From Sphingobacterium sp. (GTDB taxonomy: Bacteria > Bacteroidota > Bacteroidia > Sphingobacteriales > Sphingobacteriaceae), in the NCBI GenBank assembly GCA_022712315.1, contig JALAGS010000116.1:1-64000 (forward strand): DNA of 64,000 bases. The letters are read 5' to 3'. The position numbers and the translations under genes are program-made. The first letter of the stretch is position 1; every line of letters begins with the position of its first letter. The notes beneath the pieces are model-generated. The model was not told the DNA's origin, did no database searches, and saw only the letters and a list, made by a program, of their open reading frames with translations. Positions 37,047 through 45,874 of the stretch are shown piece after piece.

Positions 37047-38678
37047 ATGTTACACAAAATAACGCTGACAGCATTGCTAAGTCTCATTACATCAATCGCA
37101 TTTTGTCAGTATCCCAAAATTCCAGAAGACGTTAAGAAGTCCACAGATGACCTAATGAAGAAAGCATATCAGCAATCTGACGATGCATGGCAAAAAGCAC
37201 TGCCTGTGATAGAAGAATATGCAAAACAAGGAAAACCTTATATTCCGTGGGCTGGACGGCCTGACGATCTGCCACAAGCTAAGATTTTGGCTTTTCCAGA
37301 AGCGGAAGGCGGCGGTAAATTCACTTTCGGTGGACGTGGTGGGAAGGTTTACGTTGTGACGAGCCTGGAAGATAACGGTCCCGGTTCATTGCGGGAAGCT
37401 TGCGAAAAAGGCGGTCCTCGCATTATCGTATTTAATGTTTCAGGTATCATACGCCTTAAAACCCCATTAATTATCCGGGCTCCTTATGTAACGATTGCAG
37501 GGCAGTCTGCTCCTGGAGATGGTGTCTGCGTGGCCGGAGAATCTGTTTGGATTAATACACACGATGTTTTGATCCGACATATGCGTTTTAGACGTGGGGA
37601 AACCTATGTCGGCCGTCGCGATGATGCCATTGGTGGTAATCCGGTTGGAAATATCATGATTGATCACGTTTCTGCTAGCTGGGGCCTAGATGAAAATATG
37701 TCTATGTACCGTCATATGTATAATGATAGCACCGGTAAAGCAGAAGAGAAACGTGGTACCGTCAATATTACCATTCAGAATTCTATTTTCTCTGAGGCCC
37801 TGGATACCTGGAACCACGCCTTCGGTAGCACCTTAGGGGGAGAAAATTGTACGTTTATGCGTAACCTCTGGGCAAATAATGCGGCCCGTAACCCGTCTAT
37901 TGGTTGGAATGGTTTGTTCAATTTCTATAATAACGTTGTTTACAACTGGGTGCATCGATCAATTGATGGCGGTGATTATCAGGCAACTTATAATATTGTG
38001 AATAATTACTTTAAACCAGGTCCTGCGACCCCGTTGGATCAGCCTGTAAGTTACCGCATCTTAAAACCTGAATCGGGTAGAAGTAAATTGCCCTATGTGG
38101 TATTTGGCCGTGCGCATGTGAAAGGAAATGTTGTTGAGGGCAACGCGAAGGTAACAGCCAATAACTGGGATGGTGGTGTGCAGTTGGAAAATAAAAAAGG
38201 CGATGCAATGACTTTTTCAGAAGCACAACCTTACTTTGCAGCGATGAGTGTAAAGGAAGCATTTCCGCACGCTAATTTCCCGGTAATGACTGCGCAGGAA
38301 ACTTATGGTTTTGTTCTTGATCATGCCGGAGCGACTCTGCCTAAACGGGATCCTGTAGATACGCGGGTGATAGGCGATGTTAAAAATGGTAAGCCAGTGA
38401 GACTATTAAGCAACGTGAAATTACCTGAAAAGGATTTTGAACACAGAAGATTGTCAAAAGATTCGTATAAGATTGGCATTATCACCGACATATCCCAAGT
38501 GGGCGGATACCCAGTATATAAAGGGACACCTTACAAAGATTCCGACAATGATGGAATTCCGGATGCAGTTGAAAAAGAAATGGGACTGAATCCAAATGAT
38601 CCTAGTGATTCCGCGAAGATTACAGCGTCAGGTTATGCAAACATCGAACTCTATCTGAATAAATTAGCTGCTAAATAA
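37047..38678 (+). CDS. Pectate lyase, PL1 family (first of a tandem pair)
   Basis: Exported beta-helix lyase, 543 residues, signal peptide ITLTALLSLITSIAFCQ. An N-terminal helical extension with IPWAGRPDDLPQAKI leads into AFPEAEGGGKFTFGGRGGKVYVVTSLEDNGPGSLREAC, the PL1 entry. GDGVCVAGESVWINTHDVLIRHMRFRRGE, RRDDAIGG and GNIMIDHVSASWGLDEN form the conserved calcium- and substrate-binding strip. It cleaves unesterified or low-esterified homogalacturonan by beta-elimination. The C-terminus has a calcium-binding-like DSDNDGIPDAVEKEMGLNPND module. It is roughly two-thirds identical to the next gene product over the core. Confidence 0.94.
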   Translation: MLHKITLTALLSLITSIAFCQYPKIPEDVKKSTDDLMKKAYQQSDDAWQKALPVIEEYAKQGKPYIPWAGRPDDLPQAKILAFPEAEGGGKFTFGGRGGKVYVVTSLEDNGPGSLREACEKGGPRIIVFNVSGIIRLKTPLIIRAPYVTIAGQSAPGDGVCVAGESVWINTHDVLIRHMRFRRGETYVGRRDDAIGGNPVGNIMIDHVSASWGLDENMSMYRHMYNDSTGKAEEKRGTVNITIQNSIFSEALDTWNHAFGSTLGGENCTFMRNLWANNAARNPSIGWNGLFNFYNNVVYNWVHRSIDGGDYQATYNIVNNYFKPGPATPLDQPVSYRILKPESGRSKLPYVVFGRAHVKGNVVEGNAKVTANNWDGGVQLENKKGDAMTFSEAQPYFAAMSVKEAFPHANFPVMTAQETYGFVLDHAGATLPKRDPVDTRVIGDVKNGKPVRLLSNVKLPEKDFEHRRLSKDSYKIGIITDISQVGGYPVYKGTPYKDSDNDGIPDAVEKEMGLNPNDPSDSAKITASGYANIELYLNKLAAK

Positions 38679-38790
38679 TTGCTTTGGAATACTCCTGTTT
38701 AGGCGATAGATACAGATTCAAATAGGTTGGGGTATTGCAGATCGCTGATAAATTAAACTGAGCTTATGGACTTAGGTTAATCATGTACAT

Positions 38791-40419
38791 ATGAAATCAT
38801 TATTTAATCGAAATACCATGTTACTATTGGGTTTAATAAGCCCAATAGTAACACTGGCCCAATATCCAGTTATTCCAGATTCGCTGAAGAAATTGGCAAC
38901 TGAGCAGGAAAATACGGAAAACATACGTTTAGAAAAAGTCTGGGCGGAAGCACAGGAAATTATAAAGAAAGAAGGGAAGCCCTATATTCCTTGGGCTGCC
39001 AAACCTAATGACTTACCACAGGCGAAAATTAAGGCATTTCCTGGGGCTGAAGGTGGAGGTGCTTACACTGCCGGTGGCCGGGGTGGAAAAGTTTTTGTTG
39101 TGACGAGTCTTGCGGACAGTGGACCGGGAACGTTAAGAGAAGCCTGTGAAGCCGGTGGTGCCCGTATTGTTGTATTTAATGTTGCTGGCATTATTCGACT
39201 TGAGAAACCGATTGTCGTAAAAGCACCCTATATTACGATTGCTGGACAGACAGCACCAGGAGACGGAGTGTGTGTTGCTGGTGAATCTTTTCTAATTGAT
39301 ACACACGATGTTATTTTACGCTTTTTACGTTTACGTCGCGGTGAAACTGACGTGACGCGTCGTGATGATGCTGTAGGAGGAAATGTAGTCGGCAATATTA
39401 TGATTGATCACGTATCTGCAAGCTGGGGATTGGATGAAAATATGTCTATCTACAGGCATGTATACGACCGGGAAGACAAAAATCTCAAATTACCTACCGT
39501 CAATATTACAATCCAGAATTCTATTTTTTCTGAAGCATTAGATGCTTACAACCACGCGTTCGGAAGTACAATAGGCGGATTGAATAGTACCTTTATGCGT
39601 AATCTATGGGCTTCAAATATTAGCCGGAATCCATCTATCGGAATGTATGGCGACTTTGGATTTGTCAACAATGTCATTTGGAACTGGTGGAATCGAAGTG
39701 CTGATGGCGGAGACAATAAATCCTTATTCAACTTTATCAATAATTACTATAAACCCGGGCCGATTACCCCCAAAGATAAGCCAATTGCCTATCGGATCTT
39801 AAAGCCAGAGTCTGGAAGAGATAAAGCGTTTAAAGATCAGTATGGAAAGGTATATGCACATGGTAATGTAGTAGAAGGTTTTCCAAAGGTTACTGAAAAT
39901 AACTGGGCTGGCGGAATTCAGATCGAAGACCTAGCGAATGTAGGTAGCCGTGAAAAAGAAATCCGCGTGGATAAAGCTTTTCCAATGGCACCCGTGACCA
40001 CACTATCCGCACAGGATGCCTACAGCTATGTACTTAAAAATGTTGGTGCATTTTTGCCAAAGCAGGATGCCGTTGATCAACGGATCATTAAGCAAGTGTC
40101 GGAGAATAAAGTCTATTATGATACGACGAAAGCGCAACATGGATTTGTATCGCCATATGTTAAGCGACGCCTCCCAGAAGATTCTTACAAACAAGGAATT
40201 ATATCGGATATCGCGCAGGTGGGCGGTTATCCAACTTATGTGGGGGAACCTTATCAAGATTCAGACAAAGACGGCATTCCTGACAATGCGGAGAAGAGCA
40301 TGGGTTTAAATCCCAATGATCCCGGCGATTCGAGAAAAATTGCTAAAAATGGCTATGCCAATATTGAGAATTATTTAAATGGGGTTGTTGCATTAGATGC
40401 CGTCGTGCCCAAAAAATAA
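38791..40419 (+). CDS. Pectate lyase, PL1 family (second of a tandem pair)
   Basis: Paralogue of the preceding lyase, 542 residues, signal peptide MLLLGLISPIVTLAQ. It shares the same modules in order: AFPGAEGGGAYTAGGRGGKV, GDGVCVAGESFLIDTHDVILR, RRDDAVGG, GNIMIDHVSASWGLDEN and a C-terminal DSDKDGIPDNAEKSMGLNPND. Differences concentrate in the loops after GMYGDFGFVNNV and in the C-terminal third, which suggests different endo/exo action or different tolerance for methyl or acetyl groups. The divergence shows an old duplication. 112 bp separate the two genes with no obvious promoter; the next gene follows after 9 bp. Confidence 0.94.
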   Translation: MKSLFNRNTMLLLGLISPIVTLAQYPVIPDSLKKLATEQENTENIRLEKVWAEAQEIIKKEGKPYIPWAAKPNDLPQAKIKAFPGAEGGGAYTAGGRGGKVFVVTSLADSGPGTLREACEAGGARIVVFNVAGIIRLEKPIVVKAPYITIAGQTAPGDGVCVAGESFLIDTHDVILRFLRLRRGETDVTRRDDAVGGNVVGNIMIDHVSASWGLDENMSIYRHVYDREDKNLKLPTVNITIQNSIFSEALDAYNHAFGSTIGGLNSTFMRNLWASNISRNPSIGMYGDFGFVNNVIWNWWNRSADGGDNKSLFNFINNYYKPGPITPKDKPIAYRILKPESGRDKAFKDQYGKVYAHGNVVEGFPKVTENNWAGGIQIEDLANVGSREKEIRVDKAFPMAPVTTLSAQDAYSYVLKNVGAFLPKQDAVDQRIIKQVSENKVYYDTTKAQHGFVSPYVKRRLPEDSYKQGIISDIAQVGGYPTYVGEPYQDSDKDGIPDNAEKSMGLNPNDPGDSRKIAKNGYANIENYLNGVVALDAVVPKK

Positions 40420-40428
40420 AAAATAACC

Positions 40429-43400
40429 ATGAGTAAAAGAATACTGTTCTTTTCTTGTCTCGGACTATATGCCTTCATCTGTACTGCACATGCACAACAA
40501 ATGAAGGCATATAGTCCTTTGGTATGGGATGAGGGAAAGTTTGTTTACCATGCGGATTCGCTTGGAAACCAAATTCCTGATTTTTCCTATGCAGGATATA
40601 AAGGAGGCAACGAAGCTATTCCTACAGGACAGATTGCTGTCGTTGTTCCTGTAAAATCAGGTGATGCGACGCAACGAATACAAGCTGCCATTAACTATGT
40701 GTCAATGCTACCGTTGGGTAAAGATGGATTACGAGGAGTGGTGCTTTTACAAGCGGGAGTTTATTCTGTTTCCGGTTCTCTTAAAATAAGTGCCTCAGGT
40801 GTTATTCTGCGTGGTAGTGGTTTCACAACAAATGGAACTGTCATCATTGGTGAAGGAACAACAAGAGAAACACTCATCCGTATTCTCGGAAAAGACAATA
40901 TCACGTTTGCAAAAAAGACAAACGTAACAAGTGCTTACGTCCCTGTCAACGCGCGGGTATTGGATATTGATCATGCAGCTTCCTATAAAGCTGGAGATAA
41001 AATTAGGATTACAAGACCTTCCACGCAAGATTGGATTAATCAGCTTGGCACCGGTCATTTCGGCGGCGGGATCACTTCTTTGGGTTGGAAGCCTGGGCAA
41101 CGTGATGTTCATTGGGATAGAACGATTGTCGCTGTGAAAGGCAATCGTATCGAGATCGACGCCCCAATCACAACGGCCTTGGATAAACATTACGGTCAGG
41201 CGACCGTCGAACGATATACTTGGAAAGGAAGAATCGAAAATGTCGGTATAGAAAATATTGCACTTAAATCTGCTTTCGATGCTAATAACCCGAAAGACGA
41301 AGACCATCGCTGGATGGCGATTACTATTGAAAATGCGGAAAACGTATGGGTGCGCCGCATGCAGTTTCAGCATTTCGCAGGATCAGCCGTTTACGCTTTA
41401 GCAAGTACCCAAAAATTAACTGTTGAGGATTGTATTTCTCGGGACCCGGTGTCAGAAATCGGTGGCCAAAGAAGATATACTTTTTTCACAAAGGGGCAAC
41501 AGACCTTATTTCAGCGGCTTTATTCTGAGCAGGGATATCATGATTTTGCAGTGGGCTACCTGGCAGCAGGGCCAAATGCTTTTGTCCAATGCCAAGCAGT
41601 AGAGCCTTTCAGTTTCAGTGGTGGAATAGACAGCTGGGCGTCGGGAGTTCTTTTTGACAATGCAGATATAGATGCGCAGGCACTAAGCTATAAAAACAGA
41701 GGTCAAGATGGTCAGGGAGCTGGCTGGTCGGCAGCAAATTCTGTATTTTGGCAATCGACAGCTGGACTTGTAGAGTGTTACCAACCGCCAACCGCGCAGA
41801 ACTGGGCCTTTGGCATTTGGTCTCAATTTCAGGGAAATGGTTATTGGGAGCAATCTAATGAATACATTAAGCCCAAAAGTTTGTATTATGCCCAGTTGCG
41901 CGAAAGGATTGGCCCGGCTGCTGATGAGCGGGCGGTACTGTTGCCGGTGCTGACTGAAGCGTCCAGTAGTCCGCCCGTCAGTGTTGCCATGGAGTTGACG
42001 AAACAATCGATAAACCCAATGATGGAGCTGGTTGATTTTATTACTGAGGCGAACAAGCGTTATACCTTAAATACCACGGCAACTAAGGTAAAAACCATTG
42101 ATCAGATTGATTATAAAGAGCTCATTCCTCCGAAAAAACAAGCTGATATGCGTGTCGTGAACGGTTGGTTGGTACGAGGCGATGAAGTACTCGTGGGAGC
42201 GAAATCGGATGTGCCCTGGTGGAATGGTAGCGCTCGCCCATATGGCGCCGAGAAAGCAAAACCACATATCACCCGCTATGTCCCTGGAGAAATTGGCAAT
42301 GGGCTCACCGATGACCTGGATGCCATGACCGATAGCATGCTTCAAAACAATGTATTGGCTATTGATCACAACTACGGACTGTGGTATGACCGCCGCAGGG
42401 ACGACCACGAGCGTATCCGTCGGATAAATGGGGAGGTGTGGCCTCCGTTTTATGAATTGCCATTTGCACGTAGTGGTCAGGGGTTAGCCTATGACGGCCT
42501 GTCTAAGTATGATTTGACAAAGTACAACAAATTTTACTGGGGACGCTTGAAACAATATGCAGATCTAGCAGACCAAAGAGGTTTGGTATTGCTGCATCAA
42601 AATTATTTTCAACATAATATTATCGAAGCTGGTGCACATTATGCGGACTTCCCATGGCGTGCAGCTAATAATATCAATAATGTCGGATTTCCAGAACCGG
42701 TTCCTTATGCTGGTAATAAACGAATTTTCATGGCAGAACAGTTCTACGATATCGATAACCCTGTTCGTCGTTCATTACATCGCGCTTATATCCGTCAATG
42801 CTTGGATAACTTTAAAGATAACTCGGGAGTCATTCAGATGATCAGCGCGGAATATACGGGACCCTTACATTTCGTTCAGTTTTGGGTCGACGTAATCAAA
42901 GAATGGAAAGTGGAGACAGGTAAAAATCCAATTATTGGTTTGAGTGCAACAAAAGATGTACAAGATGCTATTTTAGCCGATAAAGAACGTGCTAAAGAAA
43001 TTCAGGTCATTGATATCCGCTACTGGTATTATCAAGCCGATGGAAAGAGCTATGCTCCCCAAGGTGGGCAAAATCTGGCGCCGCGTCAGCATGCACGATT
43101 GTTGAAACCAAAGAAAACATCGATGGAGGCCGTTTATAAAGCCGTATCCGAATACCGCACAAAATATCCTGATAAAGCAGTATTATACTTTGCTGACAAC
43201 TACCCAACGATGGCTTGGGCATCTTTTATGGCAGGTGGTTCTATGGCAAACCTACCTAAGATAGGAAACAACGATTTCTACCGTGCAGCATCGGCGATGA
43301 AAGCGACAGAAATCAATGGCGCCTTGTTGCTAAAAGGTAGCCAAGGTCTGATCATTTATAAGGAAAAATCTGATGCAGCAGATATTGATCTATCCGATTA

Positions 43401-43539
43401 TAAAGGTGGTTTTGAAATGACACGCATTAATCCGAAAAACGGAACGATTATCAAAATAGAGAAGATCAATCTCGGGAAGCATATTCATTTGAGCAATTAT
43501 ACAAAAGAGCCAGAAATTATTTGGCTAAATAAGAAATAA
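40429..43539 (+). CDS. Beta-helix plus TIM-barrel-like fusion protein (DUF6298-like), function unknown
   Basis: 1036-residue exported protein (signal peptide ILFFSCLGLYAFICTAHAQ). The first half (about 55-490) reads as a right-handed parallel beta-helix: IQAAINYVSMLPLGKDGLRGVVLLQAGVY, SGVILRGSGF, ENVGIENIALKS, ENVWVRRMQFQHFAGSAVYAL. These resemble pectate lyase/GH28-type folds but lack their catalytic signatures. The second half (about 620-1000) looks like a hydrolase barrel: NVLAIDHNYGLWYDRRRDDHERI, YWGRLKQYADLADQRGLVLLHQNYFQHN, VIQMISAEYTGPLHFVQFWVDVIKEW, IGLSATKDVQDAIL. SAEYTG (Glu about 805) is a candidate catalytic site. The second half resembles the DUF6298 domain to my recollection. 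It lies 5 bp before GH140, so a role on the same substrate is expected. Confidence 0.75.
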   Translation: MSKRILFFSCLGLYAFICTAHAQQMKAYSPLVWDEGKFVYHADSLGNQIPDFSYAGYKGGNEAIPTGQIAVVVPVKSGDATQRIQAAINYVSMLPLGKDGLRGVVLLQAGVYSVSGSLKISASGVILRGSGFTTNGTVIIGEGTTRETLIRILGKDNITFAKKTNVTSAYVPVNARVLDIDHAASYKAGDKIRITRPSTQDWINQLGTGHFGGGITSLGWKPGQRDVHWDRTIVAVKGNRIEIDAPITTALDKHYGQATVERYTWKGRIENVGIENIALKSAFDANNPKDEDHRWMAITIENAENVWVRRMQFQHFAGSAVYALASTQKLTVEDCISRDPVSEIGGQRRYTFFTKGQQTLFQRLYSEQGYHDFAVGYLAAGPNAFVQCQAVEPFSFSGGIDSWASGVLFDNADIDAQALSYKNRGQDGQGAGWSAANSVFWQSTAGLVECYQPPTAQNWAFGIWSQFQGNGYWEQSNEYIKPKSLYYAQLRERIGPAADERAVLLPVLTEASSSPPVSVAMELTKQSINPMMELVDFITEANKRYTLNTTATKVKTIDQIDYKELIPPKKQADMRVVNGWLVRGDEVLVGAKSDVPWWNGSARPYGAEKAKPHITRYVPGEIGNGLTDDLDAMTDSMLQNNVLAIDHNYGLWYDRRRDDHERIRRINGEVWPPFYELPFARSGQGLAYDGLSKYDLTKYNKFYWGRLKQYADLADQRGLVLLHQNYFQHNIIEAGAHYADFPWRAANNINNVGFPEPVPYAGNKRIFMAEQFYDIDNPVRRSLHRAYIRQCLDNFKDNSGVIQMISAEYTGPLHFVQFWVDVIKEWKVETGKNPIIGLSATKDVQDAILADKERAKEIQVIDIRYWYYQADGKSYAPQGGQNLAPRQHARLLKPKKTSMEAVYKAVSEYRTKYPDKAVLYFADNYPTMAWASFMAGGSMANLPKIGNNDFYRAASAMKATEINGALLLKGSQGLIIYKEKSDAADIDLSDYKGGFEMTRINPKNGTIIKIEKINLGKHIHLSNYTKEPEIIWLNKK

Positions 43540-43543
43540 CAAC

Positions 43544-44944
43544 ATGTCTATTCGTAAGAAACTTATACTATTTACAGTTGCAGGAGCACTTTTTTCGTGT
43601 ACGTCCAATAAAGAGGCGAAGCACCCTACACTTTTGAAAATTTCGGAAAACGGTAGGTATATCATGACCGAAGATGGGAAACCTTTCTTTTGGCTGGGCG
43701 ATACGGGCTGGTTGCTTTTCAACAAGATGAACCGGGCGGAAGCGGAGCAATACCTGGAGGATCGGAAACAAAAAGGTTTCAATGTCATCCAGGCCATGGT
43801 CCTGCATACCGTTCCTTCCGTAAATAGTTATGGTGATTCTTCGCTTGTCAACAAAGATATTTCGAGACCGCTTGTGACCGAAGGGAACAATCCGGATAAT
43901 GCAACAGCGTATGATTATTGGGATCATGTCGATTACATTATTGATAAGGCAGCTGAAAAGGGACTCTATGTTGCTTTGGTCCCGGTTTGGGGATCACCGG
44001 TGAAGGATGGAAAAGTATCAGCTGAGCAAGCAGAAAAATATGCCACATTTCTTGCGGAAAGGTGGAAAGACCGTCCGAATATCATTTGGTTAAATGGTGG
44101 TGATATTAAGGGATCAGATAAGATGGAAGTGTGGGAGAAAATCGGCCAAACAATAAAATCCATCGATCATAACCATTTAATGACTTTTCATCCTAGAGGA
44201 CGAACGGCTTCTTCGGATTGGTTCCACGATAGACCCTGGCTGGATTTCAATATGGTGCAATCTGGACACCGTACCTACGCTCAGGACACTTCCGCGAATG
44301 AACAGAAACATTATGGCGAGGATAACTGGAAGTTTATGGCAGCCGACTGGGATATAAAACCCATTAAACCAACGATCGACGGGGAACCTTCTTATGAAGG
44401 CATCCCACAGGGATTACACGATATCACCCAACCGCGCTGGAAAGATGCTGACGTCAGAAGATATGGCTATTGGTCTGTATTTGCTGGTGCATTTGGTTAT
44501 ACCTATGGGCAAAACTCGGTCATGCAGATGCATGGGAAGCAAGATTCCACCTCGGCCTATGGTTCGGATGAGCTATGGAGTTCGGCAATCAATGCGCCGG
44601 GTGCGTCCCAAATGAAATTTTTGAAGGAGCTTATGCTGTCAAGAGACAATTATTTTGATCGTGTTCCCGATCAGTCTTTAATTGCGGATAATGGTGATAA
44701 ATACAATCGTTTACTAGCGACAAGAACTGGGAATTACGCATTTATCTACAATTACAACGGTAGGGAAATGAAAATTAATATGGGAAAAATCAATGGGGAC
44801 AAAGTAAAAGCGTCCTGGTTTGATCCCCGAAATGGGTCGACCAAAGTGATCGGAGAGTTTGAAAATAAAGGTGTACAAACTTTTGTACCTGAGGGAGGAC
44901 AAAAAGATGGAAACGACTGGGTATTGATCTTAGATAGCATTTAA
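43544..44944 (+). CDS. Glycoside hydrolase family 140 (apiosidase type), lipoprotein
   Basis: 466 residues with a lipobox (VAGALFSCTS, Cys about 19). The DUF4038-type barrel begins GRYIMTEDGKPFFWLGDTGWLLFNKMNRAEAEQYLEDRK. The catalytic pair reported for the B. thetaiotaomicron apiosidase BT1012 (Asp and Glu near 187 and 284) is matched by WLNGGDI (about 186) and TIDGEPSYEG (about 280). A C-terminal beta-sandwich (YAFIYNYNGREMKINMGKI) is the usual collagen-binding-like domain. GH140 cleaves apiose linked to galacturonic acid at the base of rhamnogalacturonan II side chains A and B, the strongest pointer in the window to rhamnogalacturonan II or another apiosylated pectin. The stop overlaps the next start by 1 nt. 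Confidence 0.92.
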   Translation: MSIRKKLILFTVAGALFSCTSNKEAKHPTLLKISENGRYIMTEDGKPFFWLGDTGWLLFNKMNRAEAEQYLEDRKQKGFNVIQAMVLHTVPSVNSYGDSSLVNKDISRPLVTEGNNPDNATAYDYWDHVDYIIDKAAEKGLYVALVPVWGSPVKDGKVSAEQAEKYATFLAERWKDRPNIIWLNGGDIKGSDKMEVWEKIGQTIKSIDHNHLMTFHPRGRTASSDWFHDRPWLDFNMVQSGHRTYAQDTSANEQKHYGEDNWKFMAADWDIKPIKPTIDGEPSYEGIPQGLHDITQPRWKDADVRRYGYWSVFAGAFGYTYGQNSVMQMHGKQDSTSAYGSDELWSSAINAPGASQMKFLKELMLSRDNYFDRVPDQSLIADNGDKYNRLLATRTGNYAFIYNYNGREMKINMGKINGDKVKASWFDPRNGSTKVIGEFENKGVQTFVPEGGQKDGNDWVLILDSI

Positions 44945-45873
44945 TGAGGAATTTGGTCAAATTGTTTATTTTATTTAGTGTGGCATCGATCTTGGCTTCC
45001 TGTCAGCGGGATGTTTACCTATTTACCTCGTTCCACGAACCCGCCAATGAAGGTTTGCGCTATCTGTATAGCAAAGATGGCTACCATTGGAGTGCGATTA
45101 ATGGGGTTTATTTAAAACCAAAATTAGGAAAACAGAAAATCATGCGCGATCCGTCGATGATACGGGATAAACAAGGTATTTATCATTTGGTATGGACCAT
45201 TGGTTGGCAGGGAAATGAAGGAATCGGCTACGCACGTTCAAAAGACTTGATCCATTGGGAAAATCAACAGATTGTTCCAGTGATGCAACAAGAAGCAACC
45301 ACCGTCAATGTTTGGGCGCCAGAGTTATTTTATGATGATATAGAAGACCGGTTTATTATTATTTGGGCTTCCACCATTCCTTATCGCTTCGCAAAAGGCG
45401 TAGAAGAAGAGAAAAACAATCACCGCATGTACTATACGACAACAAAGGATTTTAAATCCTTTACGGAGACGAAATTATTTAGCGATCCGGGCTTTAGTAT
45501 CATTGATGCGGTCATTGTCAAAAAAGAGCAAAAGGATTATGTGCTTGTATTAAAGGATAATACGCGGCCCAATCGAAATCTAAAGGTAGCCTTTGCGAAA
45601 AATCCGTTGGGGCCATTTCAGCAGATATCTGAGCCTTTCTCGCCGTATTTAAGTGAGGGACCTGCGGTGCTTAAAGTCAAGGATCAATGGTTAATCTATT
45701 TCGATTCATATGGTAGCAAAAGCTATGAGGCTGTGTCCACCAAAGATTTTAAGGTCTTCGAAAAAATCAACGACAAGATTTCCGTTCCAGAAGGGCATAA
45801 ACATGGAACGATCTTCAAAGCGTCCAATAAAGATTTAAAAAATTTGCTTCGGGATGAAGCCAAAAAGAAATAA
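44944..45873 (+). CDS. Glycoside hydrolase family 43-like lipoprotein
   Basis: 309-residue five-bladed propeller with lipobox ASILASCQRD (Cys about 20). VYLFTSFHEPANEGLRYLYSKDGYHW is the GH43 first blade, IMRDPSMIRDKQGIYHLVWTIGW has the central Asp, VWAPELFYDD follows, and the region SEGPAVLKVKDQWLIYFDSYG has the Glu that replaces the more usual EAP context. It is short and domain-pure. Arabinofuranosidase action on rhamnogalacturonan II or arabinogalactan side chains is likely because GH43 enzymes sit beside GH140 in B. thetaiotaomicron loci, but the activity is not proven. It is coupled to GH140 (TAATG) and to the next gene (1 nt). Confidence 0.87.
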   Translation: MRNLVKLFILFSVASILASCQRDVYLFTSFHEPANEGLRYLYSKDGYHWSAINGVYLKPKLGKQKIMRDPSMIRDKQGIYHLVWTIGWQGNEGIGYARSKDLIHWENQQIVPVMQQEATTVNVWAPELFYDDIEDRFIIIWASTIPYRFAKGVEEEKNNHRMYYTTTKDFKSFTETKLFSDPGFSIIDAVIVKKEQKDYVLVLKDNTRPNRNLKVAFAKNPLGPFQQISEPFSPYLSEGPAVLKVKDQWLIYFDSYGSKSYEAVSTKDFKVFEKINDKISVPEGHKHGTIFKASNKDLKNLLRDEAKKK

Positions 45874-45874
45874 T

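Noticed and set aside
40795-41373. 192-codon antisense open frame within the beta-helix/TIM fusion gene
   Set aside because: It opposes a strongly coding frame with clear beta-helix repeats and encodes a Cys/His/Ile-rich, domain-free product.
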